The notes beneath the pieces are model-generated. The model had not been told where the DNA came from. It worked only from the letters and a program-made list of their open reading frames with translations, and made no database searches. Shown here piece after piece: positions 16,870 through 27,287 of a stretch of 64,000 nt of DNA. This stretch comes from Mycobacterium sp. AZCC_0083 (GTDB taxonomy: Bacteria; Actinomycetota; Actinomycetes; Mycobacteriales; Mycobacteriaceae), in NCBI RefSeq assembly GCF_014202335.1, contig NZ_JACHGP010000003.1:248001-312000 (forward strand), read 5' to 3'. The position numbers were made by a program, and so were the translations under genes. Each line of letters opens with the position of its first letter. Within the stretch, counting starts at the first letter, position 1.

Positions 16870-18198
16870 TCAGGCCGGCTCGAGGCGGCGGCTCTGCGCC
16901 CGCCGCATCGCGGCGATCGGGTCGGCGTACAGCCCGCCCAACGACACCACGCCTGCGCCGGCCTCCTGGACGCGGTTGCCGAACGCCGTCACCCGGATGT
17001 CGCGGGTAGGAAGCACCGACCGCTTCGCATAGGCGGCCTCCACCAGCGCCATGCCCTCCGGGTACTCGGTGAACGCCTGCCCGCCGACGACCAGATCGTC
17101 GGGGTTGAGCATGTCGCGCAGCAGCGCCACGGCCTCGCCGAGCACCCTGGCCCGCTCGGCAAGCAGCTCGGCGGCCTGCTCGTTGCCCTGACGCGCCGCG
17201 CGGAGAACCGCCGCGACCGTCGAGGCAGGTCCCTCGGCGGGCACGATTCGTAGCTTGCGGGCCGCCGTCAGGACCGCCTCGTCACTGACCGTCGACTCCA
17301 GCAGTCCGGTACCACCCAGCACGTCCGACTGCGCGGGCAGCGCGGCGATGGTGCCGGGGCCGCTGGTCGGCGAGTGCACCTGGCCACCGATCGACAGTGC
17401 GTAGCCGACGGTTTCGCGGGCGTAGACGTAGAGGCTCGTCGCCGGAGTCGTCCGGGCCGACGCGTCCGACGCGGCTTGGGTGCTGAACCGGCGCACGCCG
17501 AGCAACAACTCAGCGCCTGCCATCGCGTCCACGTGTGACGCCAAAGAGACTGGCAGGCCTAGTGTTTCGGCCAGCACGGCCCCGACCGGGGCACCCGACC
17601 AGCCCAGCCGGGCGTGATCGAGCTGACCGGTGACGCTGTCGACGACGCCACCCGCCGCGACGCCGACCCACAGCGGGCGGCGGCGGTGCCAACGGCTCAG
17701 GTAGCGCCGTGCGCTTCCGGCCAACGACGCTAGGGCGGCGTTCTGCGTGCCCCGCGGCGTCGGCGTCTCGACCACGTCGAGCGTGCGGCCGAACAGGTCG
17801 GTGGCCACGATGCTCGTCGTACGGGCGCCGATGTGGATGCCGAGGGTCAGGAAGGGTTCGTGGTTCACCTCGACCGGCACCCGCGGCCTGCCGATGGCAC
17901 CGGAGACGGCCAGGTCGGCGCGTTCGCGCAGCACACCGGCGTCGAGAAGGGCGGTGACCTGACGGTTGACCGTCGCGATGCTCAGGCCGGTGACCTGGGC
18001 GATGACGTCACGGGCGATCGGCCCGCGCAGCCGGGCCGCGCCGAACACCGATGCGGCAGCGGCGTCGGCGACGCGCAGCGAGGGAGCCACGATGTGGTGG
18101 CGGGCCAGAAGTGCACGCTTGGCGTGCGCCGTCGGCGTCTGACGAATGGCAGTAGAGGGGCTTGCGGTCAAGATTGGGGTGGCGGTCGATGCGCGCAC
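16870..18198 (-). CDS. ROK-family transcriptional regulator (Rv0485-like)
   Basis: About 442 residues: N-terminal winged helix (AARLRGPIARDVIAQVTGLS, then IATVNRQVTALLDAG) followed by a ROK sugar-kinase-like domain (LTLGIHIGARTTSIVATDLFG, VGVAAGGVVD). The classical zinc-binding GxCGxxGCxE is not evident, so it is probably a non-kinase regulator. GTG at 18198 is chosen because AAAGGA lies seven bases upstream. The M. tuberculosis orthologue is known as a regulator of the pe13-ppe18 pair. It is divergent from the SDR gene, and palindromes near 18364-18386 are candidate operators. Confidence 0.85.
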   Translation of the reverse strand: MRASTATPILTASPSTAIRQTPTAHAKRALLARHHIVAPSLRVADAAAASVFGAARLRGPIARDVIAQVTGLSIATVNRQVTALLDAGVLRERADLAVSGAIGRPRVPVEVNHEPFLTLGIHIGARTTSIVATDLFGRTLDVVETPTPRGTQNAALASLAGSARRYLSRWHRRRPLWVGVAAGGVVDSVTGQLDHARLGWSGAPVGAVLAETLGLPVSLASHVDAMAGAELLLGVRRFSTQAASDASARTTPATSLYVYARETVGYALSIGGQVHSPTSGPGTIAALPAQSDVLGGTGLLESTVSDEAVLTAARKLRIVPAEGPASTVAAVLRAARQGNEQAAELLAERARVLGEAVALLRDMLNPDDLVVGGQAFTEYPEGMALVEAAYAKRSVLPTRDIRVTAFGNRVQEAGAGVVSLGGLYADPIAAMRRAQSRRLEPA

Positions 18199-18363
18199 TG
18201 TGTGTCCTTTGGGAGAAGTCGGCTGGTGGGGTCCGGGCCACACCTGCGACTCATCAGGACGAAGAACGTCTGCGGTTCAGTCAGGCGCGGCAATAAGCGC
18301 GACAACAACAACACGCGCGCCGAACGGCGCTGCGGGAAGCCTGACTGGCGGACACACGAAGAA

Positions 18364-18386
18364 TTTAGCACGCCAACTAAAGTTGG
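18364..18386. promoter_or_regulatory. Candidate operator between ROK regulator and SDR gene
   Basis: Two overlapping inverted repeats end five bases before the SDR ATG: TTTAG-N8-CTAAA (18364-18381) and CCAACT-AA-AGTTGG (18373-18386). TTAG/CTAA half sites resemble ROK-family (XylR/NagC) operators, and the position would block SDR translation or elongation. Binding by the adjacent regulator is inferred. Confidence 0.45.
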
Positions 18387-18390
18387 TCGC

Positions 18391-19149
18391 ATGACGAGAG
18401 GCGAATCCCCCCAGCGGGTGGCAGTGGTCACCGGCGCCAGTTCCGGCATTGGCGAAGCGACCGCGAGAACCCTTGCCGGACTTGGCTTCCACGTGGTTTG
18501 TGTAGCCCGCCGCGAGGACCGCATCAGAGCCCTTGCCGACGAGATCGGCGGCACCGCAACTGTGGCGGACGTCACTGACCCCGAGGCCGTCGACGCCCTG
18601 GCGGCCGGCCTCGACCGCGTCGACGTGCTGGTCAACAACGCAGGCGGCGCCAAGGGCACCGAACCAGTGGCCGACGCCGACCTCGAGAACTGGCGGTGGA
18701 TGTGGGAGACCAACGTGATGGGCACCCTGCGGGTGACCAGAGCGTTGCTGCCCAAGCTGGTCGACTCCGGTGACGGCCTGATCGTCACGATCACCTCGAT
18801 CGCCGCGTTCGAGATCTACGACGGCGGCGCCGGGTACACCTCAGCCAAGCACGCCCAAGGCGCACTGCACCGCACGCTGCGCGGCGAGTTGTTGGGAAAG
18901 CCGGTGCGGCTCACCGAGATTGCGCCAGGAATGGTGGAGACGGAGTTCTCCGTCGTCCGGTTCGGCGGCGACAAGGACAAGGCCGACGCGCTGTATCAGG
19001 GGCTGACACCGTTGGTGGCCGCCGACATCGCCGACGTGATCGGCTTCGTGGCGTCGCGGCCGTCGCACGTGAACCTGGACCAGATCGTGATCCGGCCGCG
19101 GGATCAGGCCAGCGCGACCCGCAAGTTCACCCGCCCGGAGACGTCGTAG
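18391..19149 (+). CDS. Short-chain dehydrogenase/reductase (Rv0484c-like)
   Basis: Classical SDR of 252 residues: cofactor motif [13 protein letters not shown], Arg at the end of strand 2 (VARRED) suggesting NADP(H), NNAG at residues ~84-87, catalytic Ser in ITSIAAF and YTSAKHA as YxxxK. It resembles YdfG/serine dehydrogenase-type oxidoreductases; substrate unknown. ATG at 18391 is preferred; a longer ORF reaches back through the ROK gene. Its 3-prime end overlaps convergent lprQ by 23 bases. Confidence 0.9.
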   Translation: MTRGESPQRVAVVTGASSGIGEATARTLAGLGFHVVCVARREDRIRALADEIGGTATVADVTDPEAVDALAAGLDRVDVLVNNAGGAKGTEPVADADLENWRWMWETNVMGTLRVTRALLPKLVDSGDGLIVTITSIAAFEIYDGGAGYTSAKHAQGALHRTLRGELLGKPVRLTEIAPGMVETEFSVVRFGGDKDKADALYQGLTPLVAADIADVIGFVASRPSHVNLDQIVIRPRDQASATRKFTRPETS

Positions 19150-20440
19150 CCGGAGTAGAGGTGGTGGTCGGTGCCGTCGTCGTCGGCGTGGTCGTCGTCG
19201 GCGTTCCCGAGAGCGTGGGCGCATCGGTCGGGGTGGCAGGGGCCGTGCTGGGCAGGTTCAACGGCGACGGCGCCGGGGTGACCGCCGACATGGCCTTCCA
19301 CTCGTCCCAGCTGATGGCCCAGTCCCAGATGTCGCCGTCGGCGTAGGACAGCTCGATCGAGGTACCCGTGACCTCCACCGGGTCGCCGTAGATCGCGGTG
19401 TTGAAGTACTGCTGCGCGTCCGACGTCGACAGGTTGATGCAGCCGTTGGTGACGTTGGTGTTGCCCTGCGCACCAGCGCTGGACGGGTTGGCGTGGATGA
19501 ACTCGCCGTTGTTGGAGATCCGCACCGCGAACCGCTCGTGCACATTGCTGTAGCCGGCAGCGGGGTTCGTCATGTAGAAGTCCTCGTACTTCTCGGTGAC
19601 GACGTGGACGCCGCTGCGGGTGACGTTGCGGGGTTGATCGGCCTCGCCGTAGCTGCACGGCAGGGTCATGATCGTGCCCTCGTCGGTGATCACCTCGATC
19701 TGGTGCGACGACGCCTCGGCCTTGACCACCTGACGTCGGCCGATCTCGAAGTCCAGCGTCACGTCCTGCGCGCCGAACGCACCGTCGCCGAAGGGGATGC
19801 CGTACAGCTTGGCGGCGACGTTGACCTTGGTGCCTGCCGGGTAGTAATCCCTGGTCCGCCAGTGCACCCGCGATCCGCCAACCTCGTCGGGCAGCCAGGC
19901 CCAACTGCCCTCGACCGGTGGGATGGTCGTCACCTTCATGGCCTTCTCGACAGAGGCCTTGTCGCTGATCGAGGCGTCGAACTGCATGATGATCGGCACC
20001 GCGACGCCGACCACCTGTCCGTCTGCGAGCTGGAACTGCCCGTTGACCTGGGTCTGCGGGGTGACGGTGGTGAAGTTGCCTGCCAGCGGGACGGCCTTGC
20101 CGTCACGCCCGACGACGGCGCCGCCCCACGAATAGACCACGCCGTAGCCGAGTGGTTCGGTGGTGGTGAACGACGTCCGGTCGCGGTTGATCACACCGGC
20201 GACGGGCTTGCCCTGGGCGTTCGACAGCGTGACGCGCTGGAACCAACCGTTGTTGACGTTGATGCCGATCTGCGAGGTCGGCACCACGTCGGTGGCGGCA
20301 ATATCGGGCTTGTAGCTGATCTCCGGAGCGGGCGGAGGTCCCTGCGCCTCGGGCTGTCCCTTGACCGCGTTACCGGCACATGCGGCCAGCACGCCAGATG
20401 CGCCCACAGCTAGCGCGGTCAGTGCCTGCCGCCGGTTCAT
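19127..20440 (-). CDS. lprQ: Lipoprotein L,D-transpeptidase (LprQ / LdtMt5-like)
   Basis: Forms 3-3 cross-links in peptidoglycan outside the membrane. About 437 residues: signal peptide [21 protein letters not shown] with twin Arg and a lipobox Cys21, two Ig-like domains (~50-250), then a YkuD catalytic domain with [10 protein letters not shown] and the nucleophile region VTNGCINLS (Cys). It ends in a Thr/Pro-rich tail of about 60 residues, which is longer than the catalytic core needs. A GTG two codons upstream is an alternative start. It lies next to murB on the same strand, consistent with cell-wall synthesis. Confidence 0.92.
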   Translation of the reverse strand: MNRRQALTALAVGASGVLAACAGNAVKGQPEAQGPPPAPEISYKPDIAATDVVPTSQIGINVNNGWFQRVTLSNAQGKPVAGVINRDRTSFTTTEPLGYGVVYSWGGAVVGRDGKAVPLAGNFTTVTPQTQVNGQFQLADGQVVGVAVPIIMQFDASISDKASVEKAMKVTTIPPVEGSWAWLPDEVGGSRVHWRTRDYYPAGTKVNVAAKLYGIPFGDGAFGAQDVTLDFEIGRRQVVKAEASSHQIEVITDEGTIMTLPCSYGEADQPRNVTRSGVHVVTEKYEDFYMTNPAAGYSNVHERFAVRISNNGEFIHANPSSAGAQGNTNVTNGCINLSTSDAQQYFNTAIYGDPVEVTGTSIELSYADGDIWDWAISWDEWKAMSAVTPAPSPLNLPSTAPATPTDAPTLSGTPTTTTPTTTAPTTTSTPATTSPGG

Positions 20441-20461
20441 CCCCACGTGGATCGAGAGTAC

Positions 20462-21547
20462 CTAGAGTGCGCTGCCAATCAGAATCGGTTCGGGTGTGAT
20501 ATCGATCCCGAACCTGCTCCGCACCCCGTCCCGAACCGTCCTGGCCAGCGCAATCACGTCGGCGGTCGTGGCCGTACCCCGATTGGTCACAGCGAGCGCG
20601 TGCTTGGTCGACAGCCGTGCTGCAGCCGCCTCACCCGGATAACCCTTCGCGAACCCGGCGTGCTCGACCAGCCACCCCGCGGCCAACTTCACCCCGTTTG
20701 GCGCGGGGTAGTTGGGCACCGGGCCGTCGACCTCTGACCGGAGTCGTTCGAACACATCCGGCGTGACGACCGGGTTGGTGAAGAAGGAGCCGACGCTCCA
20801 CGTGTCGTGGTCCTCGTGGTCGAGCACCATGCCCTTGCCTCTGCGCAACGTCAGGACCGCCTCCCGAACCAGGGTGGGGTCGACCTGAGAGCCGGGTTCG
20901 GCGTCCAGCGCCGTCGTCAGCTCCCCGTAGCGCAGCGGTGCGCTGCGCCCCTCGACGTCGAGGGTGAACTCGACCTCGAGGACGACGGAGTCCTTCGAGT
21001 TCCTCAGCACACTCTGGCGGTACCCGAATCCGAGCGCGCTCGGCGCCACCCAGCGGTCCGCGCCGGTGCGGCGGTCGAGCAGACGCACCCGGCTGATGGT
21101 GTCGGCGACCTCTGCGCCGTAGGCACCCACGTTCTGTATCGGTGTCGCACCGGCCGATCCGGGGATTCCGGACAGGCACTCCAGACCGCCAAGCCCGTAC
21201 GCGAGCGAGGTGACGACGACGTCGTCCCACAGCGCACCCGCCTCCGCGCGCAAAACGGCGCCATCGACGGTGATCTCGGTGTTCGCGACCTGGACGGCCG
21301 TCAGGTCGGTGAGGTCGTCGGCGATCACGACGTTGGAGCCGCCTGCGAGTACCAGGGTCTTCTCGGAAGGAACTCCCGCAGGCAACTCGCGCAGCACGGC
21401 GATCAGCTTCTCGGTGGTGTCACAGGTGATCAGGCGACGCGCGACGGGTCCGACCCGCAGCGTGGTGAGCCCAGCGAGCGGCACGTCGTATTGGACCGAC
21501 GCGCCCGCGAACTGCGAACTGACCACGGGCGGTAACGGTAGCGTCAT
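20462..21547 (-). CDS. murB: UDP-N-acetylenolpyruvoylglucosamine reductase
   Basis: FAD- and NADPH-dependent reduction giving UDP-MurNAc. 361 residues: FAD-binding half with [27 protein letters not shown] and [18 protein letters not shown]; the catalytic Ser lies in [12 protein letters not shown] and the C-terminal Glu region in ITPEPILIG. Gap of about 21 bases to lprQ, same strand, so a small cell-wall operon. It diverges from the DUF2505 gene with only five bases between start codons. Confidence 0.95.
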   Translation of the reverse strand: MTLPLPPVVSSQFAGASVQYDVPLAGLTTLRVGPVARRLITCDTTEKLIAVLRELPAGVPSEKTLVLAGGSNVVIADDLTDLTAVQVANTEITVDGAVLRAEAGALWDDVVVTSLAYGLGGLECLSGIPGSAGATPIQNVGAYGAEVADTISRVRLLDRRTGADRWVAPSALGFGYRQSVLRNSKDSVVLEVEFTLDVEGRSAPLRYGELTTALDAEPGSQVDPTLVREAVLTLRRGKGMVLDHEDHDTWSVGSFFTNPVVTPDVFERLRSEVDGPVPNYPAPNGVKLAAGWLVEHAGFAKGYPGEAAAARLSTKHALAVTNRGTATTADVIALARTVRDGVRSRFGIDITPEPILIGSAL

Positions 21548-21552
21548 CGGCT

Positions 21553-22059
21553 ATGCCGCGTTCCTTCGACATGGCAGCCGAGTACGAGGGCACCGTCGAG
21601 CAGGTCCATCAGGCGTTCCGCGATGAGCGGTATTGGCTGGAACGCCTCGCGGGTTCGGGAGCTGACAAGGCCACGCTGGATTCGATGACCGATGCTGGCG
21701 ATGGCGGCATCGACGTGATCACCACGCAGACGCTGCGATCCGACCGCCTGCCCGCCGTGGTCGCCCAGTTCCACCACGGAGACCTGCGCGTCATCCGGGA
21801 GGAGGCGTGGAGCGCGGTCACCGACGGGCGGGCCACGGCCGCGGTGACGGGATCGATCCCCGGCGCACCCACGACGCTGTCCGGCACCGCGGTGTTGATG
21901 CCCTCGGACAAGGGCTCGCGATTGGAGTTCAAGGTCACCGTCGAGGTCCGCATCCCGCTCGTGGGCGGCAAGGTAGAGAGCTTCATCGGCAGCCAGCTGG
22001 TGAACCTACTCATCGCCGAACAGCGCTTCACGTCGGCGTGGATCAGGGAAAACGCCTGA
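21553..22059 (+). CDS. DUF2505 protein (Rv0481c-like)
   Basis: 168 residues, predicted START/polyketide-cyclase-like lipid-binding fold: begins MPRSFDMAAEYEGTVEQVHQ, with VTVEVRIPLVGGKVESFIG near the C-terminus. No membrane segment or catalytic motif. Conserved in mycobacteria beside murB; function unknown. Its start is five bases from murB on the other strand, so the two promoters must lie inside the coding regions. Confidence 0.8.
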   Translation: MPRSFDMAAEYEGTVEQVHQAFRDERYWLERLAGSGADKATLDSMTDAGDGGIDVITTQTLRSDRLPAVVAQFHHGDLRVIREEAWSAVTDGRATAAVTGSIPGAPTTLSGTAVLMPSDKGSRLEFKVTVEVRIPLVGGKVESFIGSQLVNLLIAEQRFTSAWIRENA

Positions 22060-22080
22060 TCCGGCCCTAAACTCCAGAGC

Positions 22081-22881
22081 GTGGGCGCGATCCAGCCCGT
22101 CGGCCAACTGACGCGGGGCACGACCGGCTACAACCGGTTGCGGCGAAGCGACCGCTGGCTGGTCCACGATCACCGCGTGCGCACGGCGCTTCTCGTGGCC
22201 GCCGATCCGCTGGTGATCGACCTCGGCTACGGCGCCCTTCCCGTGACGACCCTCGAGCTGGCGGCGCGGTTGCGCGCGGTGCGGCCCGACGTGCGGGTGG
22301 TCGGGCTGGAGATCCACCCCGAGCGGGTGCACGCCGCCCGCGCCGCAGTGGGCAGCACCCGAGGCGGCCCCGTCGAATTCGCCTTGGGCGGTTTCGAATT
22401 GGCCGGTCTGCAGCCGGTGCTGGTGCGTGCCTTCAACGTGCTGCGGCAGTACGACGTGGACGCGGTGCCCGACGCATGGAGTGAGATGACGACCCGTCTC
22501 GCGCCAGGCGGATTGGTCGTCGACGGCACCTGCGACGAACTCGGAAGGCGGTGCTGCTGGGTGCTGCTGGACGCGAGGGGGCCGTTGAGTCTGACCCTGG
22601 CGTGCGATCCCTTCGCGATCGACAAACCGTCGGATCTGGCCGAGCGGCTGCCGAAGGCGCTGATCCACCACAACGTGCCTGGCCAGCCGGTGCACGCCCT
22701 GCTCACCGCGGCCGATCGGGCGTGGGCCACTGCAGCCGGCCACGGGGTCTTCGGTCCACGGGTGCGCTGGCGCGCGATGCTGGACATGCTGGCAGCCGCG
22801 GGATTCCCGGTCGAACCCCCGCGGCGGCGCCTGCGCGACGGTGTGCTCACGGTGCCGTGGGACACGGTGGCGCCCCGCTAG
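22081..22881 (+). CDS. Class I SAM-dependent methyltransferase-like protein
   Basis: 266 residues from a GTG start. The Rossmann-like segment VIDLGYGALPVTTLELAARL is an E/DxGxG-type SAM motif variant, with VVGLEIHPERV as motif II and MTTRLAPGGLVVDGTCDELG as a post-motif. The central RCCWVLLDARGPLSLTLACD region is specific to this family. Substrate unknown. It follows the DUF2505 gene by 21 bases on the same strand. Confidence 0.75.
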   Translation: MGAIQPVGQLTRGTTGYNRLRRSDRWLVHDHRVRTALLVAADPLVIDLGYGALPVTTLELAARLRAVRPDVRVVGLEIHPERVHAARAAVGSTRGGPVEFALGGFELAGLQPVLVRAFNVLRQYDVDAVPDAWSEMTTRLAPGGLVVDGTCDELGRRCCWVLLDARGPLSLTLACDPFAIDKPSDLAERLPKALIHHNVPGQPVHALLTAADRAWATAAGHGVFGPRVRWRAMLDMLAAAGFPVEPPRRRLRDGVLTVPWDTVAPR

Positions 22882-22974
22882 TCCCGTACGGCGTTGACTC
22901 TGCGGCCTGGTCGCACTCGTGCGACGCACCGCCAACGCAGAGTCGAGCTGGCCCGGCGTCAGTACGCTTGCGGG

Positions 22975-23787
22975 ATGCGGATTGCCCTTGCGCAGATCCT
23001 GGCCGGCACCGACCCGGCGGCCAACCTCGAGATCGTCGAGGACTACACCCGCCGTGCCGCGGACGCAGGCGCGAAGCTGGTGTTGTTCCCCGAGGCGACC
23101 ATGTGCCGGTTCGGCGTGCCGCTCGCGCCGATCGCCGAGCCGCTCGACGGGCCGTGGGCCGACGGGGTGCGTGCCATTGCCGAACGCCACGGCGTGACGG
23201 TGGTCGCAGGGATGTTCTGCCCGAGCGACGACGGGCGCGTCACCAACACGCTCGTCGCGGCCGGCGGCGGGGTGGCCGCGCACTATCACAAGATCCACCT
23301 GTACGACGCGTTCGGTTTCAGCGAATCACGCTCGGTCGCACCGGGTTACGAGCCGGTAGTGATCACGGTCGACGGCGTCGGCGTCGGGTTGACCACCTGT
23401 TACGACGTCCGCTTTCCGGAGCTGTACGTCGAGCTCACCCGGCGCGGGGCGCAGCTGATCACCGTGCACGCGTCGTTTGCATCTGGCCCCGGCAAGCTCG
23501 AGCAGTGGACGCTGCTCGCCCGGGCCCGCGCGTTGGACACCACCAGCATCGTCGCGGCGGTCGATCAGGCCTACCCGGATGACGTTCAGATCGCGGCCGT
23601 CGGACCGACCGGTGTCGGCGGCAGCGTGGTGGCCTCTCCGCTCGGCGAGGTGATCGTCGCAGCGGGGTCCGACCCGCAGTTACTCGTGTCCGACCTGGAC
23701 CTCGACACCGTCGAGAAGGCCCGCGAAACCATCGCGGTGCTGCGCAACCGAACGGAGTTCGCTTCGTCGGTAGGGCAGAATCGCTGA
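22975..23787 (+). CDS. Carbon-nitrogen hydrolase / nitrilase superfamily amidase (Rv0480c-like)
   Basis: 270 residues with the nitrilase triad: Glu in LVLFPEATMCRFG, Lys in HYHKIHLYDAFG and Cys in GLTTCYDVRFPELY. The SFASGPGKLEQW segment is typical of Nit1/Nit2-type omega-amidases that hydrolyse deaminated glutathione or alpha-ketoglutaramate. ATG at 22975 is used; an upstream in-frame extension has no homology-like sequence. The gene ends one base before the next coding sequence. Confidence 0.9.
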   Translation: MRIALAQILAGTDPAANLEIVEDYTRRAADAGAKLVLFPEATMCRFGVPLAPIAEPLDGPWADGVRAIAERHGVTVVAGMFCPSDDGRVTNTLVAAGGGVAAHYHKIHLYDAFGFSESRSVAPGYEPVVITVDGVGVGLTTCYDVRFPELYVELTRRGAQLITVHASFASGPGKLEQWTLLARARALDTTSIVAAVDQAYPDDVQIAAVGPTGVGGSVVASPLGEVIVAAGSDPQLLVSDLDLDTVEKARETIAVLRNRTEFASSVGQNR

Positions 23788-23788
23788 G

Positions 23789-24715
23789 GTGAGCGATCCC
23801 TGGGCCCGTCCGGCCAACCAAGTTCCACCAGGCCAGCAGCCCCAGACCCCCGAACCGCCGACGCAGCAGCTCCCTCAGCAGGGCCCTCCGGCTCCGCAGA
23901 ACTATCCGCCGCCGCAGACCTACCCGCCGGCACCGTCATCCGACGATGGTGGTGCCCCTCCCCCGAAGAGCGGCTCGTTCATCGGGCGGCTGCTGCGCGA
24001 TCCGATGTCGATCATCCTGGTGCTGGTGATCGTGGTGGCACTGGTGGCCGCCGGCGTGGTCGGCGCAGAGCTGTACGCCCGTGGCCGCGCCGACGATGTG
24101 GTGGCCAAGGCCGTCTCGTGCGTGGTGCAGGACAGTGCCAAGGTGTCGTTCGGTGCCAGCCCATTCCTGTTGCAGCACATCACCGGTCACTACGGCAACA
24201 TCTCGATCAGCACCGCGGGCAATCAGATCCGCGACGCCAAGGGGATGAAGGCCGACATCACCATCGACGACGTCAGGCTCGAGGACAAGGGCAACACGAA
24301 GGGCACCATCGGGGCCCTCAACGCGACGATCAACTGGACGACCGAGGGCATCAAGGAAACCGTCCAGAACTCGATCCCTCTGGTCGGCAGCTTCGTCACC
24401 AGCGTGAACGCCAACCCGTCCCAGGGCACGATCGAACTCGACGCCGCACTTGGCACCATCATCACCAGACCGCAGGTCGTCGACGGCGGCCTCTCGCTGC
24501 AGGTGCAGGAGCTGACGGGGCTCGGCTTCACACTGCCGCGTGAGGCGGTGCAGCCCGCCCTTGATGCGTTCAGTTCGCAGCTGATGAAGAACCTCCCGCT
24601 CGGCATCCACGCCGACAGCGTCTCGGTCGCCGACTCCGGGGTGACCGCCAAGTTCTCCACGCAGAACGCGACCATGCCCGCCGGTCAGCAGGACCCCTGC
24701 TTCGCGGGGATCTAG
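23789..24715 (+). CDS. Membrane-anchored DUF2993 protein (Rv0479c-like)
   Basis: 308 residues: a Pro/Gln-rich cytoplasmic N-terminus (~1-70), one transmembrane helix ([20 protein letters not shown]), then an extracytoplasmic DUF2993 domain with [20 protein letters not shown] and Cys near both ends ([14 protein letters not shown]) that could pair. GTG start. Probably a cell-envelope lipid-binding protein, by fold only. Convergent with deoC, overlapping by four bases. Confidence 0.8.
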   Translation: MSDPWARPANQVPPGQQPQTPEPPTQQLPQQGPPAPQNYPPPQTYPPAPSSDDGGAPPPKSGSFIGRLLRDPMSIILVLVIVVALVAAGVVGAELYARGRADDVVAKAVSCVVQDSAKVSFGASPFLLQHITGHYGNISISTAGNQIRDAKGMKADITIDDVRLEDKGNTKGTIGALNATINWTTEGIKETVQNSIPLVGSFVTSVNANPSQGTIELDAALGTIITRPQVVDGGLSLQVQELTGLGFTLPREAVQPALDAFSSQLMKNLPLGIHADSVSVADSGVTAKFSTQNATMPAGQQDPCFAGI

Positions 24716-25386
24716 AGCCCGTCGAGCACCGCGCGCGTCCCCGATAGCCCCAGCCGGGTCGCGCCCGCGTCGAGCATGGCCGCCGCGTCCGCCGCGGTGC
24801 GGATGCCACCGCTGGCCTTGACGCCGAGCCGGTCGCCGACCGTGGCCGCCATCAGTTCGACTGCCCGCACCGAGGCGCCTCCCGATGGGTGAAAACCGGT
24901 GGAGGTCTTCACGAAGTCCGCGCCAGCGTCCTCGGCCGCCTTGCACGCGTCGATCAACGTCTGCTCGCTTCCGAGATTCAGCAGTGCCGCCGATTCGACG
25001 ATGACCTTGAGGACGGCGGCGTCGGTTGCCTGACGCACCGCCGCGACGTCGGCCCGCACCAGGTCCATGCGGCCTGACAGGGCGGTGCCGACGTCGATGA
25101 CCATGTCGATCTCGTCTGCGCCAGCGTGCACCGCGTGGGCGGCCTCGCCGGCCTTGACGGCCGATAGGTGCTTCCCAGAAGGGAATCCGACGACGGAGGC
25201 GATGTGGAGATCAGGCGATGCGACGGACTTCGCAGTCGCGATCATCGTGGGAGAGACGCATACCGCGTACACGCCGAGATCGGCCGCCTCGGACAGCAGC
25301 GCGATGACGTCGGCCTCGGTGGCCTCTGGCTTGAGCAGGGTGTGATCGACCAGCGCCGCCACGTGCGCCCTCGAGTAGGACGGCAT
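24712..25386 (-). CDS. deoC: Deoxyribose-phosphate aldolase
   Basis: Cleaves 2-deoxyribose-5-phosphate to glyceraldehyde-3-phosphate and acetaldehyde. 224 residues, the usual length; [16 protein letters not shown] at the N-terminus, the Schiff-base Lys in DFVKTSTGF and the proton-relay Lys in [17 protein letters not shown] at 25386 is preferred; an upstream extension lies inside the secreted-protein gene. It shares one base with that gene's stop. Confidence 0.95.
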   Translation of the reverse strand: MPSYSRAHVAALVDHTLLKPEATEADVIALLSEAADLGVYAVCVSPTMIATAKSVASPDLHIASVVGFPSGKHLSAVKAGEAAHAVHAGADEIDMVIDVGTALSGRMDLVRADVAAVRQATDAAVLKVIVESAALLNLGSEQTLIDACKAAEDAGADFVKTSTGFHPSGGASVRAVELMAATVGDRLGVKASGGIRTAADAAAMLDAGATRLGLSGTRAVLDGL

Positions 25387-25793
25387 TAGAACGGTTCTTC
25401 CGTGCCGCCGGGGTTGCAGCCGGAGCCCACCATCGTGTCCTCGTCGACGACGGGCCGCCAGGGCTCCAGGTTCCAGCTGGACTTGCCCGGCTGCGCAAAC
25501 TCGGCATACGTCCAGTGACACATGAACTGTTCACGCATGCCTGGAATGTCGGCGTCGGGTGCCTGGGTCAGCACCTCGGTCCACGCCTCGTCGCCCTCGG
25601 CGGCATTGTGCACCTGACCCGCGGCTTCGCGTCCCGCCGCGGTCGGATACACGCGCAGACTGGACAGGTCGCCCCAGTGCACCCACTCGGTGTGATCGAC
25701 GAACGGCGGGCCGGGAATCGGGGCGGCAGAGGCCGTGCCCGCGCTCAGGCCGACGGCAGCGGCAGCCGCCATCGTGGCGATCAGTAGGCGCAT
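25386..25793 (-). CDS. Secreted DUF2599 protein (Rv0477-like)
   Basis: 135 residues with a Sec signal peptide ([20 protein letters not shown], cleavage likely after ASA). The mature part has [18 protein letters not shown], a Trp-rich stretch ([12 protein letters not shown]) and two Cys (MCHW and GSGCNPGG) that may form a disulfide. Function unknown. It is in a compact leftward run with the DUF2516 and deoC genes. Confidence 0.8.
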   Translation of the reverse strand: MRLLIATMAAAAAVGLSAGTASAAPIPGPPFVDHTEWVHWGDLSSLRVYPTAAGREAAGQVHNAAEGDEAWTEVLTQAPDADIPGMREQFMCHWTYAEFAQPGKSSWNLEPWRPVVDEDTMVGSGCNPGGTEEPF

Positions 25794-25797
25794 CGGG

Positions 25798-26082
25798 TTA
25801 GCGGGACTTCCCTTGGATCTCAAGGATCTTGGGCCGGACGTCGACGAGGTAGATGCCGGAGGCGCAGATCGCGATGGCCGAGCCGACGGGCGCGCCAAGG
25901 ACCAGGGCCAGCACGACGGTGCCGCCGATGATGGCCAGCCAGATCGGCTTGGTCATCTTTCCGGTAGCGGTATAGGCGTCGGGTCGCTGGATCGCGGCAT
26001 GCACGAAGGAGTACACGCCCAACACCAACGCACCCACCTGAATGACAAGGAGGACGTAACCCACCAGGCTCTGTGGCTGCAC
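25798..26082 (-). CDS. Small membrane protein, DUF2516 (Rv0476-like)
   Basis: 94 residues: an N-terminal helix ([21 protein letters not shown]), then [19 protein letters not shown] and a third hydrophobic stretch [17 protein letters not shown], with a short basic tail. Function unknown; conserved next to hbhA in mycobacteria. Confidence 0.8.
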   Translation of the reverse strand: MQPQSLVGYVLLVIQVGALVLGVYSFVHAAIQRPDAYTATGKMTKPIWLAIIGGTVVLALVLGAPVGSAIAICASGIYLVDVRPKILEIQGKSR

Positions 26083-26123
26083 GCCTCAAGCCTAAGCGGG
26101 TTACGTCCTCCCGGTCTAATGAA

Positions 26124-26732
26124 CTACTTCTGGGTGACCTTCTTGGCAGGCGCCTTGGCCGGAGCCTTCTTGGCAACCGGGGCCTTCTTGGCGGGAGCCT
26201 TCTTGACGGCCTTCTTGACCGGCGCAGCGGCCTTCTCGGCCTTCTTCGGCAGCTCGACGCCGACCAGCTTGGCGGCACGCTCGCCGACTGCACGGGTCTG
26301 GCTGGCAACGGTGCCCAGCGCGTCCTGCGTCAGCTCGACGGCCTGATCGGTCACGCTCTCGACGCGGCCGGCGGCCTCCTCGAACGCGGGCTGGCTACGC
26401 AGGCGCGCCAGCGCCTCCTCGCCGCGCTCGACGAGCTTGTTGTACTGAGCGGTGGCGGCGTCGGCATAACCCTCGGCAGCCTTGCGGAGCTCGTCGCTGC
26501 TCAGCTTCTCGCGCAGCTCGCCGATCTGGGTCGGCAGCTCTTCCTGCAGCTTGGTGAGGCGCGCACGACGCTCCTCGCCACGGGCCTTCGCCTCGCCTGC
26601 GGCCTCTTCGGCACGCTCGCGCAGCGTGACCACGATCTCGTTCACTGTGGCCAGCGCCAGGTCTGCAGCGCCGACGGCGGCGAGCAGGGGAGCCTTCAGG
26701 TCTTCGATGGTGGGCTGATTCTTCTCGGCCAT
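26124..26732 (-). CDS. hbhA: Heparin-binding hemagglutinin
   Basis: Surface adhesin that binds heparan sulfate on epithelial cells and is also linked to lipid inclusions. 202 residues: short N-terminus [20 protein letters not shown], a long coiled coil (~60-160) and a Lys/Ala/Pro-rich tail made of [17 protein letters not shown] repeats, the heparin-binding and methylated region. No classical signal peptide, as in the family. A good ribosome site (GAGAGGAAA) precedes the ATG. It is transcribed after the XRE regulator with a 65-base gap. Confidence 0.93.
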   Translation of the reverse strand: MAEKNQPTIEDLKAPLLAAVGAADLALATVNEIVVTLRERAEEAAGEAKARGEERRARLTKLQEELPTQIGELREKLSSDELRKAAEGYADAATAQYNKLVERGEEALARLRSQPAFEEAAGRVESVTDQAVELTQDALGTVASQTRAVGERAAKLVGVELPKKAEKAAAPVKKAVKKAPAKKAPVAKKAPAKAPAKKVTQK

Positions 26733-26797
26733 GTCGGGTGTTTCCTCTCTCGGATGTTTACTCGGTGATGTGTTTCTAGCGGGCAGTCAATCGACAG

Positions 26798-27190
26798 TCA
26801 GTCAGTGGTTGGCTCCTCATCTGCGGCTTCGTTCTGCTGGCAAAACGACGTGTAGATGTCGAGCAGCACCTGCTTCTGGCGCTCGGTGATCGTCATGTCG
26901 GTGATGATGGCGTCGCGAACCCCGCTGGGCTCGCTCGGCTCCAAGATCCCAGCCCGCACGTAGAGCACTTCGGCAGACACTCGCAACGCCTTCGCGATCT
27001 GGTTGAGCACGTCGGCAGAGGGCTTGCGCAATCCCCGCTCGATCTGGCTGAGGTAGGGATTGCTGACGCCAGCCTTCTCAGCCAGCTGCCGGACCGATAC
27101 CTGCGCAGCCTCGCGCTGAGTCCGGATGAAGCTCCCGATGTCCTGTGCAGCGTTGGTCACGACAGCGGCAAGTTTTTCGTCCTGAGGCAT
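26798..27190 (-). CDS. XRE-family transcriptional regulator (Rv0474-like)
   Basis: 130 residues from ATG 27190. Helix-turn-helix at residues ~20-75 (IRTQREAAQVSVRQLAEKAG, then VSNPYLSQIERGLRKPSADV), followed by an acidic tail containing one Cys (SFCQQNEAADEE). The M. tuberculosis orthologue has been described as copper-responsive; I recall this and cannot test it. Upstream lies TTGCAAAAGTT followed by TTTATT, a plausible promoter. It is next to hbhA and may co-regulate it. Confidence 0.85.
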   Translation of the reverse strand: MPQDEKLAAVVTNAAQDIGSFIRTQREAAQVSVRQLAEKAGVSNPYLSQIERGLRKPSADVLNQIAKALRVSAEVLYVRAGILEPSEPSGVRDAIITDMTITERQKQVLLDIYTSFCQQNEAADEEPTTD

Positions 27191-27287
27191 GCTTGGCCCC
27201 CTCTGCGTCTGTAACCGGTTGGCTTCGAAATAAACCGTACGACGGGGTGCTAACTTTTGCAAGCAGTAGCTAGCGCAGGTCAGGAGA

